NCBI GenBank assembly: GCA_037954235.1
Contig: JBBMOA010000016.1
Coordinates: 26,472,383 to 26,536,382 of the forward strand
DNA from: Aulostomus chinensis
Lineage: Eukaryota; Chordata; Actinopteri; Syngnathiformes; Aulostomidae
Direction of reading: 5' to 3'
Length of the DNA stretch: 64,000 nucleotides
Below, in pieces: positions 1-63,279 of the stretch (position 1 is its first letter; each line of letters starts with the position of its first letter). The position numbers and the translations under genes are program-made. The notes under the pieces were generated by a model. The model searched no databases, was not told the origin of the DNA, and worked only from the letters and a program-made list of their open reading frames with translations.

Positions 1-295
1 CGCCAACTAAACTCTAAATGAGGTGATTTGTTAGTGAGGAGTGACGTTAAATCCAGAAGCTCCAGAGATTGCAAATAAAGTTGGGCGTCCCAACGCCCTC
101 CTCAAGTACCCTGGTGTTTCCTTTATTTTGGCATGTGCGTGTGTATATGCAGAGACCAACAGATTGGTTTCAAACCTGGCCTATAAGTGAACGACCATGA
201 CACTGACAAATTGATCAGAGTTGGAGTGGGTGAGGAGGAAGATGCATTTCCATTATTGGCTGTCAATACCAAAGAAAAACCCCTTGCCATTGCAG
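1..295 (+). other. adgrb3: adgrb3 intron, 3' part
   Basis: This stretch ends in a pyrimidine-containing tract and TGCAG directly before the penultimate adgrb3 coding exon, so I read it as the end of an upstream intron that begins outside the window. An open frame through 187-408 crosses it in a different frame from the exon and has no family resemblance. Confidence 0.8.
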
Positions 296-400
296 AAAGT
301 CATGCACACCAGGAAAAGACACATGGAGCTGTTCCAGGAACTGAATCAGAAATTTCAAACCCTGGACCGATTTCGAGACATACCAAATATGGGCAGCATG
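296..400 (+). CDS. adgrb3: adgrb3 penultimate coding exon (cytoplasmic tail, ELMO-binding helix)
   Basis: The exon encodes 35 residues of the cytoplasmic tail of adhesion G protein-coupled receptor B3 (BAI3), a synaptic receptor for C1q-like proteins. It starts [14 protein letters not shown] and ends [10 protein letters not shown]. It lies between a TGCAG acceptor (291-295) and a GTGAGT donor (401-406), both phase 0, and joins the next exon in frame. The RKR triplet (311-319) sits in the helical segment that, in BAI1 and BAI3, is known to bind ELMO and so couple the receptor to DOCK/Rac signalling. The sequence matches my memory of the human BAI3 tail almost residue for residue. The rest of the receptor lies to the left of the window. 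Confidence 0.95.
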
Positions 401-1640
401 GTGAGTAACAGGAAACCAGGGGGGTGGCTGTCAGCCAATTAGAGAGAACAACATCCAAATACCCTATTTACATACCCAGAGCAGGACACAGTGTGTGATT
501 GTGCAAATGAGAGGTTATAGAGCTGAAGCATTCATGTGGCAGTGGGCCTATATATAGAGTCTGCAGCTGGTGGGGGGTGTGGGGGCTGCCCCTTAAAAGC
601 AGAGACGCATTTCCTCCACACGGCCAGTCTCAGGGAGGAAGGACCTCTGGTAATCTTGTTGCAGTAGAGTGCATCCATTCCAATGCAAGGCCATGAATGC
701 ACTTTTATTTACATGCACATTTATCTACTTAGCAACCCCATCATTTTCCATTAATGCATGGCCGATTATTTGATCCTTTAACATCTCTACAAATACGACA
801 TTAAGTTTGCTGTTCTCTTGTGTGGGGGAGTCGTGGTAGAGGTGGCGGATTAGCAGAGTTCCCCTTGACCTTGTTGCAAATCAAAGCTCCACACCTGGCT
901 GGAGCCGCAGACAACGTGCCTGTCAAGCTCGATCCATCCGTCTCTACGAGGAGACGTGATTCCTGCATCTACAACAAACAGAAATTGGGCTCAAAGTGAT
1001 GTGTCACCCGAGAAGTTTCCTCTGCCTTTCAAGTACTCGCTAAGACTTCCCCCCGCTTTACTTTCCTGTGACTGTGGGACGCAGGAGGATTCAGCCGGAT
1101 TGTGAACAAGTGTTGTTGGACAGTGTAGCTTCTGTTAGCCACCAGTCTCCATTAGCATCAAGCTAAATCTACGTGGCTGGCTCTTCCTGCATCCTGGAGT
1201 CACCAAGAAGTGATGAAGGAGGGACAAACACACTTTATGAGCTGAAGGTTCCTATCAGTGAGTACTTGGGAAGCAAAATACACGTTTTTGGTGAAGTATC
1301 ACTGTCGCACTTGTGCAGTGCAGAGTACTGCTATCAGTACCCACGCTGACTGGCAGTAGTTTGTCCCTGCTATCTGCAACAGCGTCTTTGGGACTGAGCC
1401 CATTCAGATCTTGACCCATGAGGACTACACAGTGCAGCAGAGCCTGATGGCACCACTGTAGCCTACGCACCTCCACATTAATACACCCCCATTATCTTTG
1501 ATGCTTCTCACAGCTTTAATCACTGGCTGTAATGACCAGTAGGTAGGAGATCATACTGTCACAGCTCTTTGAATTCCCTGGAAAAGTGTGCATGCCACTA
1601 ACCCCCCCCCCCCCCCCCCCCCCACTGACCATGTTTACAG
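401..1640 (+). other. adgrb3: adgrb3 last intron
   Basis: A 1,240-bp GT-AG intron of phase 0. It holds no open frame of note. Its most striking content is an unbroken run of 22 C just upstream of the acceptor (1602-1623). Confidence 0.9.
1602..1623 (+). repeat. C22 homopolymer in 3' splice-site tract
   Basis: Twenty-two consecutive C end 17 bases before the last adgrb3 exon, followed by ACTGACCATGTTTACAG. The run occupies the position of the polypyrimidine tract. Runs this long are prone to length change and to sequencing error, so the exact count is uncertain. Confidence 0.95.
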
Positions 1641-1829
1641 GACAAGGCAATGCCAAACAAGAACCCATGGGAGAGCTACAATTCAGCTTGTGAGTACCAG
1701 AATTACGCCACTATGAATGTACTAGACTCTGACACCAAGGACTCTCTGGAGATGACGCCTGCAGAGTGGGAAAAGTGTGTCAACTTGCCCTTAGACGTCC
1801 AGGAGGGAGACTTCCAGACCGAAGTCTAG
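1641..1829 (+). CDS. adgrb3: adgrb3 last coding exon with QTEV PDZ ligand
   Basis: The exon encodes the final 62 residues of the BAI3 tail, starting [14 protein letters not shown], and a TAG stop (1827-1829). The last stretch, [18 protein letters not shown] then QTEV, is the family's conserved C-terminus. QTEV (1815-1826) is a class I PDZ-binding motif that anchors BAI receptors to postsynaptic scaffold proteins. The frame is fixed by the phase-0 junction with the exon at 296-400. The NPW and WEKC segments are as in human, while the residues between them are divergent, as is usual in this tail. The acceptor is TTTACAG at 1634-1640. Confidence 0.97.
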   Translation, partial: DKAMPNKNPWESYNSACEYQNYATMNVLDSDTKDSLEMTPAEWEKCVNLPLDVQEGDFQTEV

Positions 1830-2227
1830 AGGCGGCGAGCAAGAAAATGCAAACTAGGAAGGAGGAGAGCGGGATGTATTTTGCACTGAATAAAGCAACA
1901 GACTTTTCTAACAGCCTTGGCATACATATCTGGATTATACACGTGTGGCAGGGACATTATGTGCCAATACAATATAAGGACTGAGGAGAGAGGAAAAAAG
2001 TGAAAAAAGGGAAAAGAAAAAAAAAACATCAGTGTTACTTTTTGTATTCTCACTAGTGTACTTAGTGTGGGGCAGCCTGGTGTACAATATTTACCATCAT
2101 GTGTTTCAAATTATCTTTTGAAGAATTGGCTACAAAGGTAATCTCTCGAAACGAAACCTCACAAAGCAAAGACATGCCATGTCGTCCCGCTTCATTGGGT
2201 CTGGTTTAACTAGACCCAGGAGCACAA

Positions 2228-2235
2228 TGTATATA
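2228..2235 (+). promoter_or_regulatory. Pumilio response element in adgrb3 3' UTR
   Basis: TGTATATA fits the UGUANAUA Pumilio consensus exactly and lies in the sense strand of the 3' UTR. A role in translational repression is inferred from the motif only. Confidence 0.45.
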
Positions 2236-2387
2236 TTTATGCAGGTTTTTAAAAAGTTTATAACAGTCTGTTTGGCCATTACTACACTTTTTACTTTCTA
2301 GTATAAAACATGGGAGGCAAAGAGGATTTTTTCTGTCTTATTAAAAATGAATGTTTGTCAAGCTACATTCTTCATTGCTTTAAATGC

Positions 2388-2393
2388 AATAAA
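2388..2393 (+). promoter_or_regulatory. polyadenylation signal, proximal, adgrb3
   Basis: AATAAA in GCAATAAAGAT, about 560 bases after the stop codon. It is a plausible proximal site. Confidence 0.5.
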
Positions 2394-2522
2394 GATAATA
2401 CTCACTTTTATATAAATAATATATTTCACAACTTTAATACTGCAGAATCCGCTTGAAGGATCCCAGCAAGCTCTCTCATCTGCAGCCCTGTATAAAATAT
2501 TTAAAACAAAAATGTTGTATGG

Positions 2523-2532
2523 TGTAAATAAA
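2523..2532 (+). promoter_or_regulatory. distal poly(A) signal overlapping a Pumilio element
   Basis: The sequence TGTAAATAAA contains AATAAA (2527-2532) overlapped by TGTAAATA (2523-2530), a perfect UGUANAUA site. T/GT-rich sequence follows (ACTTTTGTCTACATATGTTT), as expected downstream of a cleavage site. Binding of Pumilio here would compete with CPSF. Confidence 0.6.
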
Positions 2533-2846
2533 CTTTTGTCTACATATGTTTTACTTGTGCCAATTTATTTTAATGACAAAAAATGCCAACCTGATCAAAA
2601 GTTATAGCGAAAAATGTTAACATTTGAAAAGGAATGTAAATAAAAGAGGAAATATGTTCGTACTGCTTCAGAGGTTGTGTCAAGTTCATGGTGTTGGTTG
2701 CTTGTGGAGTTCGTGGCTCTGCTGGCGTGGACGTGTGACCTCACGTGTGACATCACACAACCACAGCGTGGGGCTTTAACTAAAATCCTGCCGACTTTCA
2801 CCTCACTGAAGCGCTCAAACGCGTGAACAGCTGCACGCGACGGTTG

Positions 2847-2854
2847 TGACGTCA
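2847..2854. promoter_or_regulatory. CRE (TGACGTCA)
   Basis: Full palindromic cAMP response element in the CpG-rich intergenic patch, flanked by TTG and CATCAG. Confidence 0.4.
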
Positions 2855-3027
2855 CATCAGTGCGTCAGTCGCGCCGAGGCTAGCAATCATGTTAGCATTA
2901 GCTGTGCTGCATCAACTGTATGCTAGCTTGTTGCTAGCTTTGTACAAGGCTAACATTTTGTTGAGTTGAGTTGCCACTGCTGGTGTTGCCATGACGACCA
3001 TGATTCATCACGTCCCCACCCGCGCGC

Positions 3028-3036
3028 TCACGTGAC
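3028..3036. promoter_or_regulatory. E-box / CLEAR-like motif
   Basis: TCACGTGAC matches nine of the ten bases of the TFEB CLEAR consensus GTCACGTGAC. USF or MYC/MAX could bind equally well. Confidence 0.35.
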
Positions 3037-3070
3037 ACCCGGAGATGGACGTCATTGGGGAACTGGTGTT

Positions 3071-3084
3071 GGGGGGGGGGGGGG
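3071..3084 (+). repeat. G14 run
   Basis: Fourteen consecutive G in the intergenic region. It could fold into a G-quadruplex, and the length may be unstable. Confidence 0.9.
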
Positions 3085-3405
3085 TAATGTTCAACATTAG
3101 GAACCATGTAACCTGCTAAACATTGTTCCCTCCCATGCTAGCATCTGTCTGGTGGGTGTGGCCACGCAGAACTGCAGTGACATCATCATGGCAACAAGCA
3201 GCATCGCACCCATGTTCGTTGTTTTACATTTGGCTTTAAAAGCTTAACACAAAGAACAGCTACACAACGTTTGTGATGTCACAACAACGCGCCGCATAAA
3301 TTCTTGCTTCTGTCTAATTTCTGTGGGAGAAGAGATTGGGACTCTTAGTAGGTTCCTGTGTCTGCAGGAGCTTCACCTGACCAGATCAGTTCGGTCCCTC
3401 AGGTT

Positions 3406-3426
3406 GGGGGGGGGGGGGGGGGGGGG
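3406..3426 (+). repeat. G21 run
   Basis: Twenty-one consecutive G inside the CpG-rich patch, followed by CGGC and further G-rich sequence (GGGGGGCGGAGG at 3445-3456). It is a strong G-quadruplex candidate. It also creates an artefactual poly-glycine frame. Confidence 0.9.
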
Positions 3427-3702
3427 CGGCATCAGATTTTGTCTGGGGGGCGGAGGTCCACCCAGCAGGAGGGGACCTGGAGGACACCACTGCTAAGAGG
3501 AGGAGGAAGGCAGGTAATGAACGTGTGGATGAAGGAGGAGGTTCAGTTCTGGACAGGAACATGGATTTACAGCTCGACGTCATCAGGTTAATCACATCCC
3601 GCCTCCAGCCTCGAACACGGGCCACAGCTTGAACACCCGCAGAGAGGAGGTGAGGTCATCCGTCTGTTGGGTCTATCATTGAGCAAAGTGAGAGCGCAGC
3701 AC

Positions 3703-3713
3703 TGCGCATGCGC
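3703..3713. promoter_or_regulatory. NRF1 site (TGCGCATGCGC)
   Basis: An exact 11-base match to the palindromic NRF1 consensus, a motif strongly enriched at housekeeping promoters. No gene start is known here. Confidence 0.45.
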
Positions 3714-4596
3714 TTCAGTGTGTAGGTTCACATCAGGACCAGGAAACGCTTCTCTGGGCCTCCACGCGGGGTGACGTAATTAAGCTTCCTGTGCTCGAGA
3801 GGTTTGGCGAAGAACACGTTTGTTTTCTTTACCAAACCTGAACACGTGACCGATAAATGGCTTTTCTGCCATTTGAAGAGAGACAAAAACACTCCTGCGC
3901 CCTCGGAGGTCTTTACGTCACTGCACCATTGATTCCTACGTCTGGTCCCTGCTTCTCCACGAGCGGTCACAAAACTCCAAAATACCTGAAGCAACATTCA
4001 CATGGTAACTGGTGGTTTGATGCTTCCACTGAGCCACGCGTCTGGACCCGCAACGCCTTCTGGTCGGGCGATAAACGGCGCTGCTGACGAGCCATGCGTG
4101 CGTGGGTGCGTGACGGTCCCGCAGGAGCAGGCGCGTTCACCTGCTGAGAGACTGCGAACACCGAATCAACGTAAGCACCTTGGTCCTGCGTCACCGATCT
4201 CCCAGAGGCGCGACCGAGGGGGAGGCAAACTGTGTCTATCAAGGGCCTGTCAGGAGGGCTCCGGACCCCGGGACACTCCCCGGGACCTCACCGAGGACAT
4301 CAGGAAAGAGGGAGTCTGACTGTGATGGTCAGAATTTAGAGGGAACCAAATTTCCACCCACTCACTGCTTTTCAAAGAAGAACTCATTATTACACACATT
4401 AATATTCCTCCAACTTATTTAACATTCCTCCATATTTTGATTGGGAAAGTGCGCTAACACTCCTGGTGGTGATGGAAACTATGGCATCAAATGTCCTGCA
4501 CAATTTTGAAAAAAACCCCAACAACCTCGCGATGATGGCGAGCACCTGAAGATACAGTGAGGCCCCACCCAGGTTTGGAGCCACGCCTGTCGCCCT

Positions 4597-4745
4597 TGGC
4601 GGCAGACAGTGGTTAGCACTGTTGGCTTCACAGGAAGAGGGTTGTGGGTTCGAGTCCCGGCCACCCTGTCGGTGTGAGGTTGGCTTGTACTCCACGTGTC
4701 TGCATGGATTTTCTGCAGGTGCTGATTTATGAGGAAAAACACGCT
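4597..4745 (+). mobile_element. tRNA-derived SINE-like repeat
   Basis: The segment carries an A-box-like word (CAGTGGTTAGCACTG) and a B-box (GGGTTCGAGTCCCGG) spaced about as in a tRNA, followed by a body containing CCACGTGTCTGCATGGATTT. This head and body resemble a very common teleost repeat. It cannot fold into a complete tRNA cloverleaf, so I do not call a tRNA gene. Confidence 0.6.
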
Positions 4746-5041
4746 GTACAACGAACGTGATGAATAAAACCTTCTTCTTCTTGACTGTATAAACTGGGAG
4801 GTCGCACAGGGAAAGTGTGGATGCACAGGAGCACCGTCACACCAAGGACAGACCTCCAGTACCAGAACTGAGAGGGTGACAGGTGGAGCTTGGAGGGCTG
4901 CCCCAGGTGTCAAGAGTGACTTGGAAGTGTTTCGTCATCATGGCTGCCAGCTGATGGAGCTGATATGGTGGCAGTAACCATAGCAACATAACAGCTGCCA
5001 AACATATCATTAGTAGAGTCAGACAGACATTCCAGAGTCTG

Positions 5042-5151
<110 letters not shown>

Positions 5152-5369
5152 AACCCTTTAACAACTGCAACTTGATTATAAAACGATGTGATCATGACAT
5201 CATGGGGAAAACTTGAGGAAATCTCCCCGGCAATATGACAGCTTTCACACATGATGTCATCAACTCAAAACACCCACTGACACCATACAAGGCAACGCCA
5301 CAACGCTAACGGCAGCAGCAACCTTGCTCAACGCCATCATGCAGCACGGCTACAGAAACAGCGGCTGTT

Positions 5370-5616
5370 CCTGTGAGCCGAGAGGAGCCACCTGAGGGGG
5401 TTCAGGTCGGGGTGGACAGGGTACAGTGTACATTTACAAGTCTAACCACCAGACTGCTAGCAGGTAAAGGTGACCCTAACCCAGCTGGGAGGAGGGACTT
5501 CTCCTCCATGCTGGCCTGGGGTCACCGTCTGGTCAACGTGGCTGCGGAAAGGCAAGTTTGGGTTTCCCTGCTGGAGCTGAATAAGCAGTGCAAGCAGTCA
5601 AAGATGGATGGATAAA
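5370..5616 (+). mobile_element. degenerate LINE-type 3' tail repeat
   Basis: Segments such as GGAGGGACTTCTCCTCCATG, CTGGCCTGGGGTCACCGTCT and TTTCCCTGCTGGAGCTGAA, ending in GATGGATGGAT, follow the layout of a widespread fish retroelement 3' end (often assigned to LINEs). It is mutated and carries no open frame. The family assignment is from memory and is uncertain. Confidence 0.4.
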
Positions 5617-6067
5617 TTATGTGAGCTTACTGCTGCTCTTAGCATTTTTGCATGCTAACATCTTAACATGAACATGTAGTGTGACATCATACATGAGCCA
5701 CGATGAGGCTTGTGGGAGGTCCTGTGACAGCGGGACAGAAGAGCCTGCATGGGCGCCATTTTGTCCAAATTTGTTGTGTGATGCTGTGATGTGAACATCA
5801 TGGAGGGGAGCGAGATGCAGCAAGTTGAGTTGTAGCAACAAGGCAACGACCATGGCAGACAAACAATAGTGGTTAGACACACCTCAACATCCTGGTGAGC
5901 TACTGGTTTGCCAAGCTAATGCTAGCAGTAAGCTAGCATGAAGCTACCATTGGCTTTTTTCTTTTCGGAACACAAGGCTGACGGGAACGATGTCAATGAC
6001 TGACAGCGTCTTGACCCTCCTCCCTGATGACTGGAACTTGGGCAAAGGTCACACACGATGACCCTCG

Positions 6068-6110
6068 TTGAGGTGTGTTGGACTGGACAGTCCAGTTCAA
6101 CACACCTCAA
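6068..6110. repeat. 43-bp near-perfect palindrome
   Basis: The left arm TTGAGGTGTGTTGGACTGGA, continued by C, faces the right arm GTCCAGTTCAACACACCTCA, continued by A, around a single central A (6089). The 21-bp arms have one mismatch. It could extrude as a hairpin. Confidence 0.9.
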
Positions 6111-7351
6111 TGTTTATGGGGTGAAATGAAGAAAAGAAAACTTGTGGAATCAAGGAAAGTGCAAGTGTGAGGAGGCAGGTACTCACCGTGTGACGCTTCA
6201 TGGTCCTGAGGAGGCAGGAAGATGGATGGTGGCCCCTGACAACGGCTGTAATTCCTCCTGGTATCGACTCCACGCCATCATCCCAGCCCTCCTCCAGAAC
6301 AGGGTCAGCCGTCTGCAGTCAGAGGTGTGTGTGCGTGTGTGTTTAATGAAAATAATCACTGAACTAAAAGGTGTGAGAGATACTTGTCTGGGGATAATTA
6401 GCAGGAGAGGTGGTTGGTAGGAGACAATAATCAATCTGGATCATTGATTTCTTGTTTCATGGCGACAGTTTTTAGTCTGAAATAACTCAGAGATGTGAAA
6501 CCTGCCATTTGGTGAGCGAGTTTGGTCTCCACCGTGTAAACCTGACAATGTCACACATTCATACATTTGATCAACATACAGACGTATATTTATACACACA
6601 AACAGGATCAAATTTGGTTAAACAGCAAAATGGTGCCTGAAAACCTAAACCTGAGGTATCGGACGCAGGTTCTCTCCTCAGCTGCTTGTTATCTATGTTT
6701 GACTGAAATGGTTTATCAAGTCACTTTTCAGATTATTTCTTTGTTTGATGAAAACCAGCCGGCGGAGCCTGAAAGTAGGAGCAGGGAGGAAGAGACCATG
6801 ACTAGAGGATGGCATGGCGATGACATCATGACTTCACCGAGAGCAGCTTCGCACAAGCCGTCGGACAAGTCGCTCGTCGCAAAGTCTAATAGACAAGCAA
6901 GCAAAACGGGTGTAAATCCCCTGGAAGCGGCAGATGAGAAACTCAGTTCCTGAGTCCCAGTTCCTGAGGGTGGATTTATCCTTGGAGCCCCGATCAGGGA
7001 CCCCTGAGCCGGGGCCCCAAGATCACAATCATCTGGTCCTCATCAAGCACTTCATCATCTGAAGAAGAACCAGTGGAGTGCGCATGGTGTTGACAAGAAA
7101 GAATGAGTTAGCGCCAGTTAGCACGAGTTAGTCAGTTAAAGTTGGACACACAAAACAATGAGGGGCGGCGACATGTTGGATCTCTGAAGAATCAAAATGA
7201 AGAGGAGGTGGAAAGAATCACTGCCCAGACAGAGACAGAGCGCACTTGTGTCTTGGCTTTATTTCTTTAAATACATGTAGCATTCAATACAACACACCGG
7301 GGCATTCGTGGCTAATCCAAGTGGATCCATCATCCTGGTCCAGGTCTGGTT

Positions 7352-7391
7352 CCAGCTGCTGGCTCCAGCTGCTGGCTCCAGCTGCTGGTTC
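7352..7391 (+). repeat. 12-bp tandem repeat (CCAGCTGCTGGCT type)
   Basis: Three and a bit copies of CCAGCTGCTGGCT-like units, each built on the self-complementary CAGCTG. Short and imperfect at the right edge. Confidence 0.8.
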
Positions 7392-8224
7392 CATCAGTTC
7401 GCCACCAGTAGGACCAGACTCAAACCTGGTCGTCCTGGTCCAGCCTGGCTTCTGCGAGGCCGCTTCAGGCAGCAAATACGGAATGTTTGCCCATCACAGT
7501 GAAACATATTCATGAGGCAACATTCGACTTCCACATTAAAAATGCCATCATTGTCCATCCATTTGTCAGTTTATTTTTAAATCAAATCACACAATTTTCT
7601 GACATTGAAAAATAAATAAATAAAATTTAAAAATAACTGAAAAGCCACTGGCAGTCACAAGCCGGCAGTTAAACTCTGCACTGGCAAAACCGCAAAGTAC
7701 TCCTTAATTAAGAGAAAATTACATCCATCTCTGTGATTAATTCTACTTTTTCATCTTCTTTGAACATCGAGAGCAAAAGCTGTTGAACCCATTTAATTAA
7801 AAATCAAGAGCTAATGAAATCTTGAAAACACGACGGCTGAAAATGGTCCTCTACATCTCAGAGCTCAGCAGTGCCGACTCCTCGGTGATCTGAGACCAGA
7901 ACTGACTAGAAGACAAAAGCAGAATAGAGCAGTAACGTGTTGATCCTCCAACTGACGGCGTGACTCTCGTCAGCGCCACCAAGAATCAACTTCTTATCAG
8001 TCAGCTTTCACAAAACAAGCCAAGAGTTCGTGAATTGAGAGCAAGAGGTGAATTACAGCAAGCGAGATACTGAGTAATGACGTCAAGAGGCTAAAAAGAA
8101 TGACAACGAGTGTCTGGGCCACGTTGAGGAGCGAAAAAATCAGAGATTTTAAAGAAAAAGGTGAGTAAAATCCTAACATTCCAAATATACAGTTACCGCC
8201 ACAAGAATAAAAGTTTTTAGCTGG

Positions 8225-8230
8225 TTTAAT
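8225..8230 (-). promoter_or_regulatory. candidate lmbrd1 poly(A) signal
   Basis: ATTAAA on the minus strand, about 435 bases after the stop codon, followed by TTTTATTCTTGTGG. Confidence 0.35.
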
Positions 8231-8664
8231 AACGTCTCACATGTGAGTTATTGAGTTTGTCAAAATCGCTCTGACATTCCTGGACTGTGAGAGTTGGATT
8301 CATGTTCTCTTAATCGTACGACTTCATTCTGGTAACACGAGGAAAAAAACGCGATTCTCCAAATGTCTGATGTTTTCCCTCCTTGTGGCCCTCATCCTCG
8401 TGGGAAAGTGCTTAGTGAGAGTAGAGCAGACATGAAGATGGAAGCTGGGCGCGTCTGCTGCCTCCGGCCCCGTCGGAGCACCAGAATCACCGAGTTGTTG
8501 TTCATACTGACGGACTAAGCGGCCTCATCAGGGGCAGACACAGCAGCTCAAACCAAGTCCAGAACCCAGAGCGTCTTCAATCCTAGAAATGAGTCATTCA
8601 TGTATTGGTGAAACGGTACCTTCCGGCCCGTTAAGTTACAACCGGAACATCTGAATACTGATGT
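8225..8664 (-). other. lmbrd1: lmbrd1 3' UTR (minimal extent)
   Basis: Sequence immediately 3' of the lmbrd1 stop on the minus strand. The first plausible poly(A) hexamer is ATTAAA at 8225-8230, followed by T/GT-rich sequence. Longer forms could use AATAAA hexamers (TTTATT on the plus strand) near 7567 or 7258. Without transcripts the true end is unknown. Confidence 0.45.
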
Positions 8665-63226
<54,562 letters not shown>

Positions 63227-63229
63227 CTT

Positions 63230-63238
63230 CACTTCCTG
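63230..63238 (-). promoter_or_regulatory. ETS/GABPA-type site
   Basis: CAGGAAGTG on the minus strand, directly upstream of the YY1 site. The ETS core GGAA with GTG is typical of GABPA-bound housekeeping promoters. Confidence 0.4.
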
Positions 63239-63248
63239 CAATAATAAA

Positions 63249-63256
63249 GTCACGTG
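63249..63256 (-). promoter_or_regulatory. CLEAR-like E-box in lmbrd1 promoter
   Basis: GTCACGTG (followed by GT on the plus strand) matches 8 of 10 bases of the TFEB CLEAR element GTCACGTGAC, 23 bases upstream of the ATG. Lysosomal genes are known TFEB targets, so the location is apt. Confidence 0.5.
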
Positions 63257-63271
63257 GTCCAGTTGGACAGT

Positions 63272-63279
63272 TGACGTCA
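63272..63279. promoter_or_regulatory. full CRE in lmbrd1 promoter
   Basis: The palindrome TGACGTCA lies 46 bases upstream of the start codon, a position typical of functional CREB/ATF sites. Confidence 0.55.

Larger units (their letters stand above)
1830..2550 (+). other. adgrb3: adgrb3 3' UTR
   Basis: AT-rich sequence follows the stop codon and carries two AATAAA hexamers (2388 and 2527), so transcripts may end near 2.41 or 2.55 kb. Two consensus Pumilio sites, UGUAUAUA at 2228 and UGUAAAUA at 2523, lie within it. The 3' boundary is an estimate. Confidence 0.75.
2690..4320. promoter_or_regulatory. CpG-rich, promoter-like patch of unknown gene
   Basis: CpG density is visibly higher than in the flanks, especially at 2690-3060 and 3730-4310. 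Promoter-type words cluster here: TGACGTCA (CRE, 2847), TCACGTGAC (E-box/CLEAR-like, 3028), TGCGCATGCGC (NRF1, 3703) and GTGACGTAA (3771). No known exon follows on either strand. It may be the start of an unannotated noncoding RNA, a distal enhancer, or a CpG-rich repeat. Confidence 0.35.

Noticed and set aside
187..408. 73-codon open frame overlapping the adgrb3 exon.
   Set aside because: It is in another frame and shows no family similarity, whereas the frame encoding [13 protein letters not shown] is the recognised adgrb3 tail.
3857..4319. Overlapping frames downstream of the NRF1 site as a possible new gene.
   Set aside because: High GC lowers stop frequency, and none of the frames shows family similarity or a clear start context. 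I kept only the regulatory observation.
4597..4680. Possible tRNA gene with A- and B-boxes.
   Set aside because: The boxes are present but no acceptor stem or anticodon arm pairs, and the sequence continues into a repeat body. It is SINE-like.
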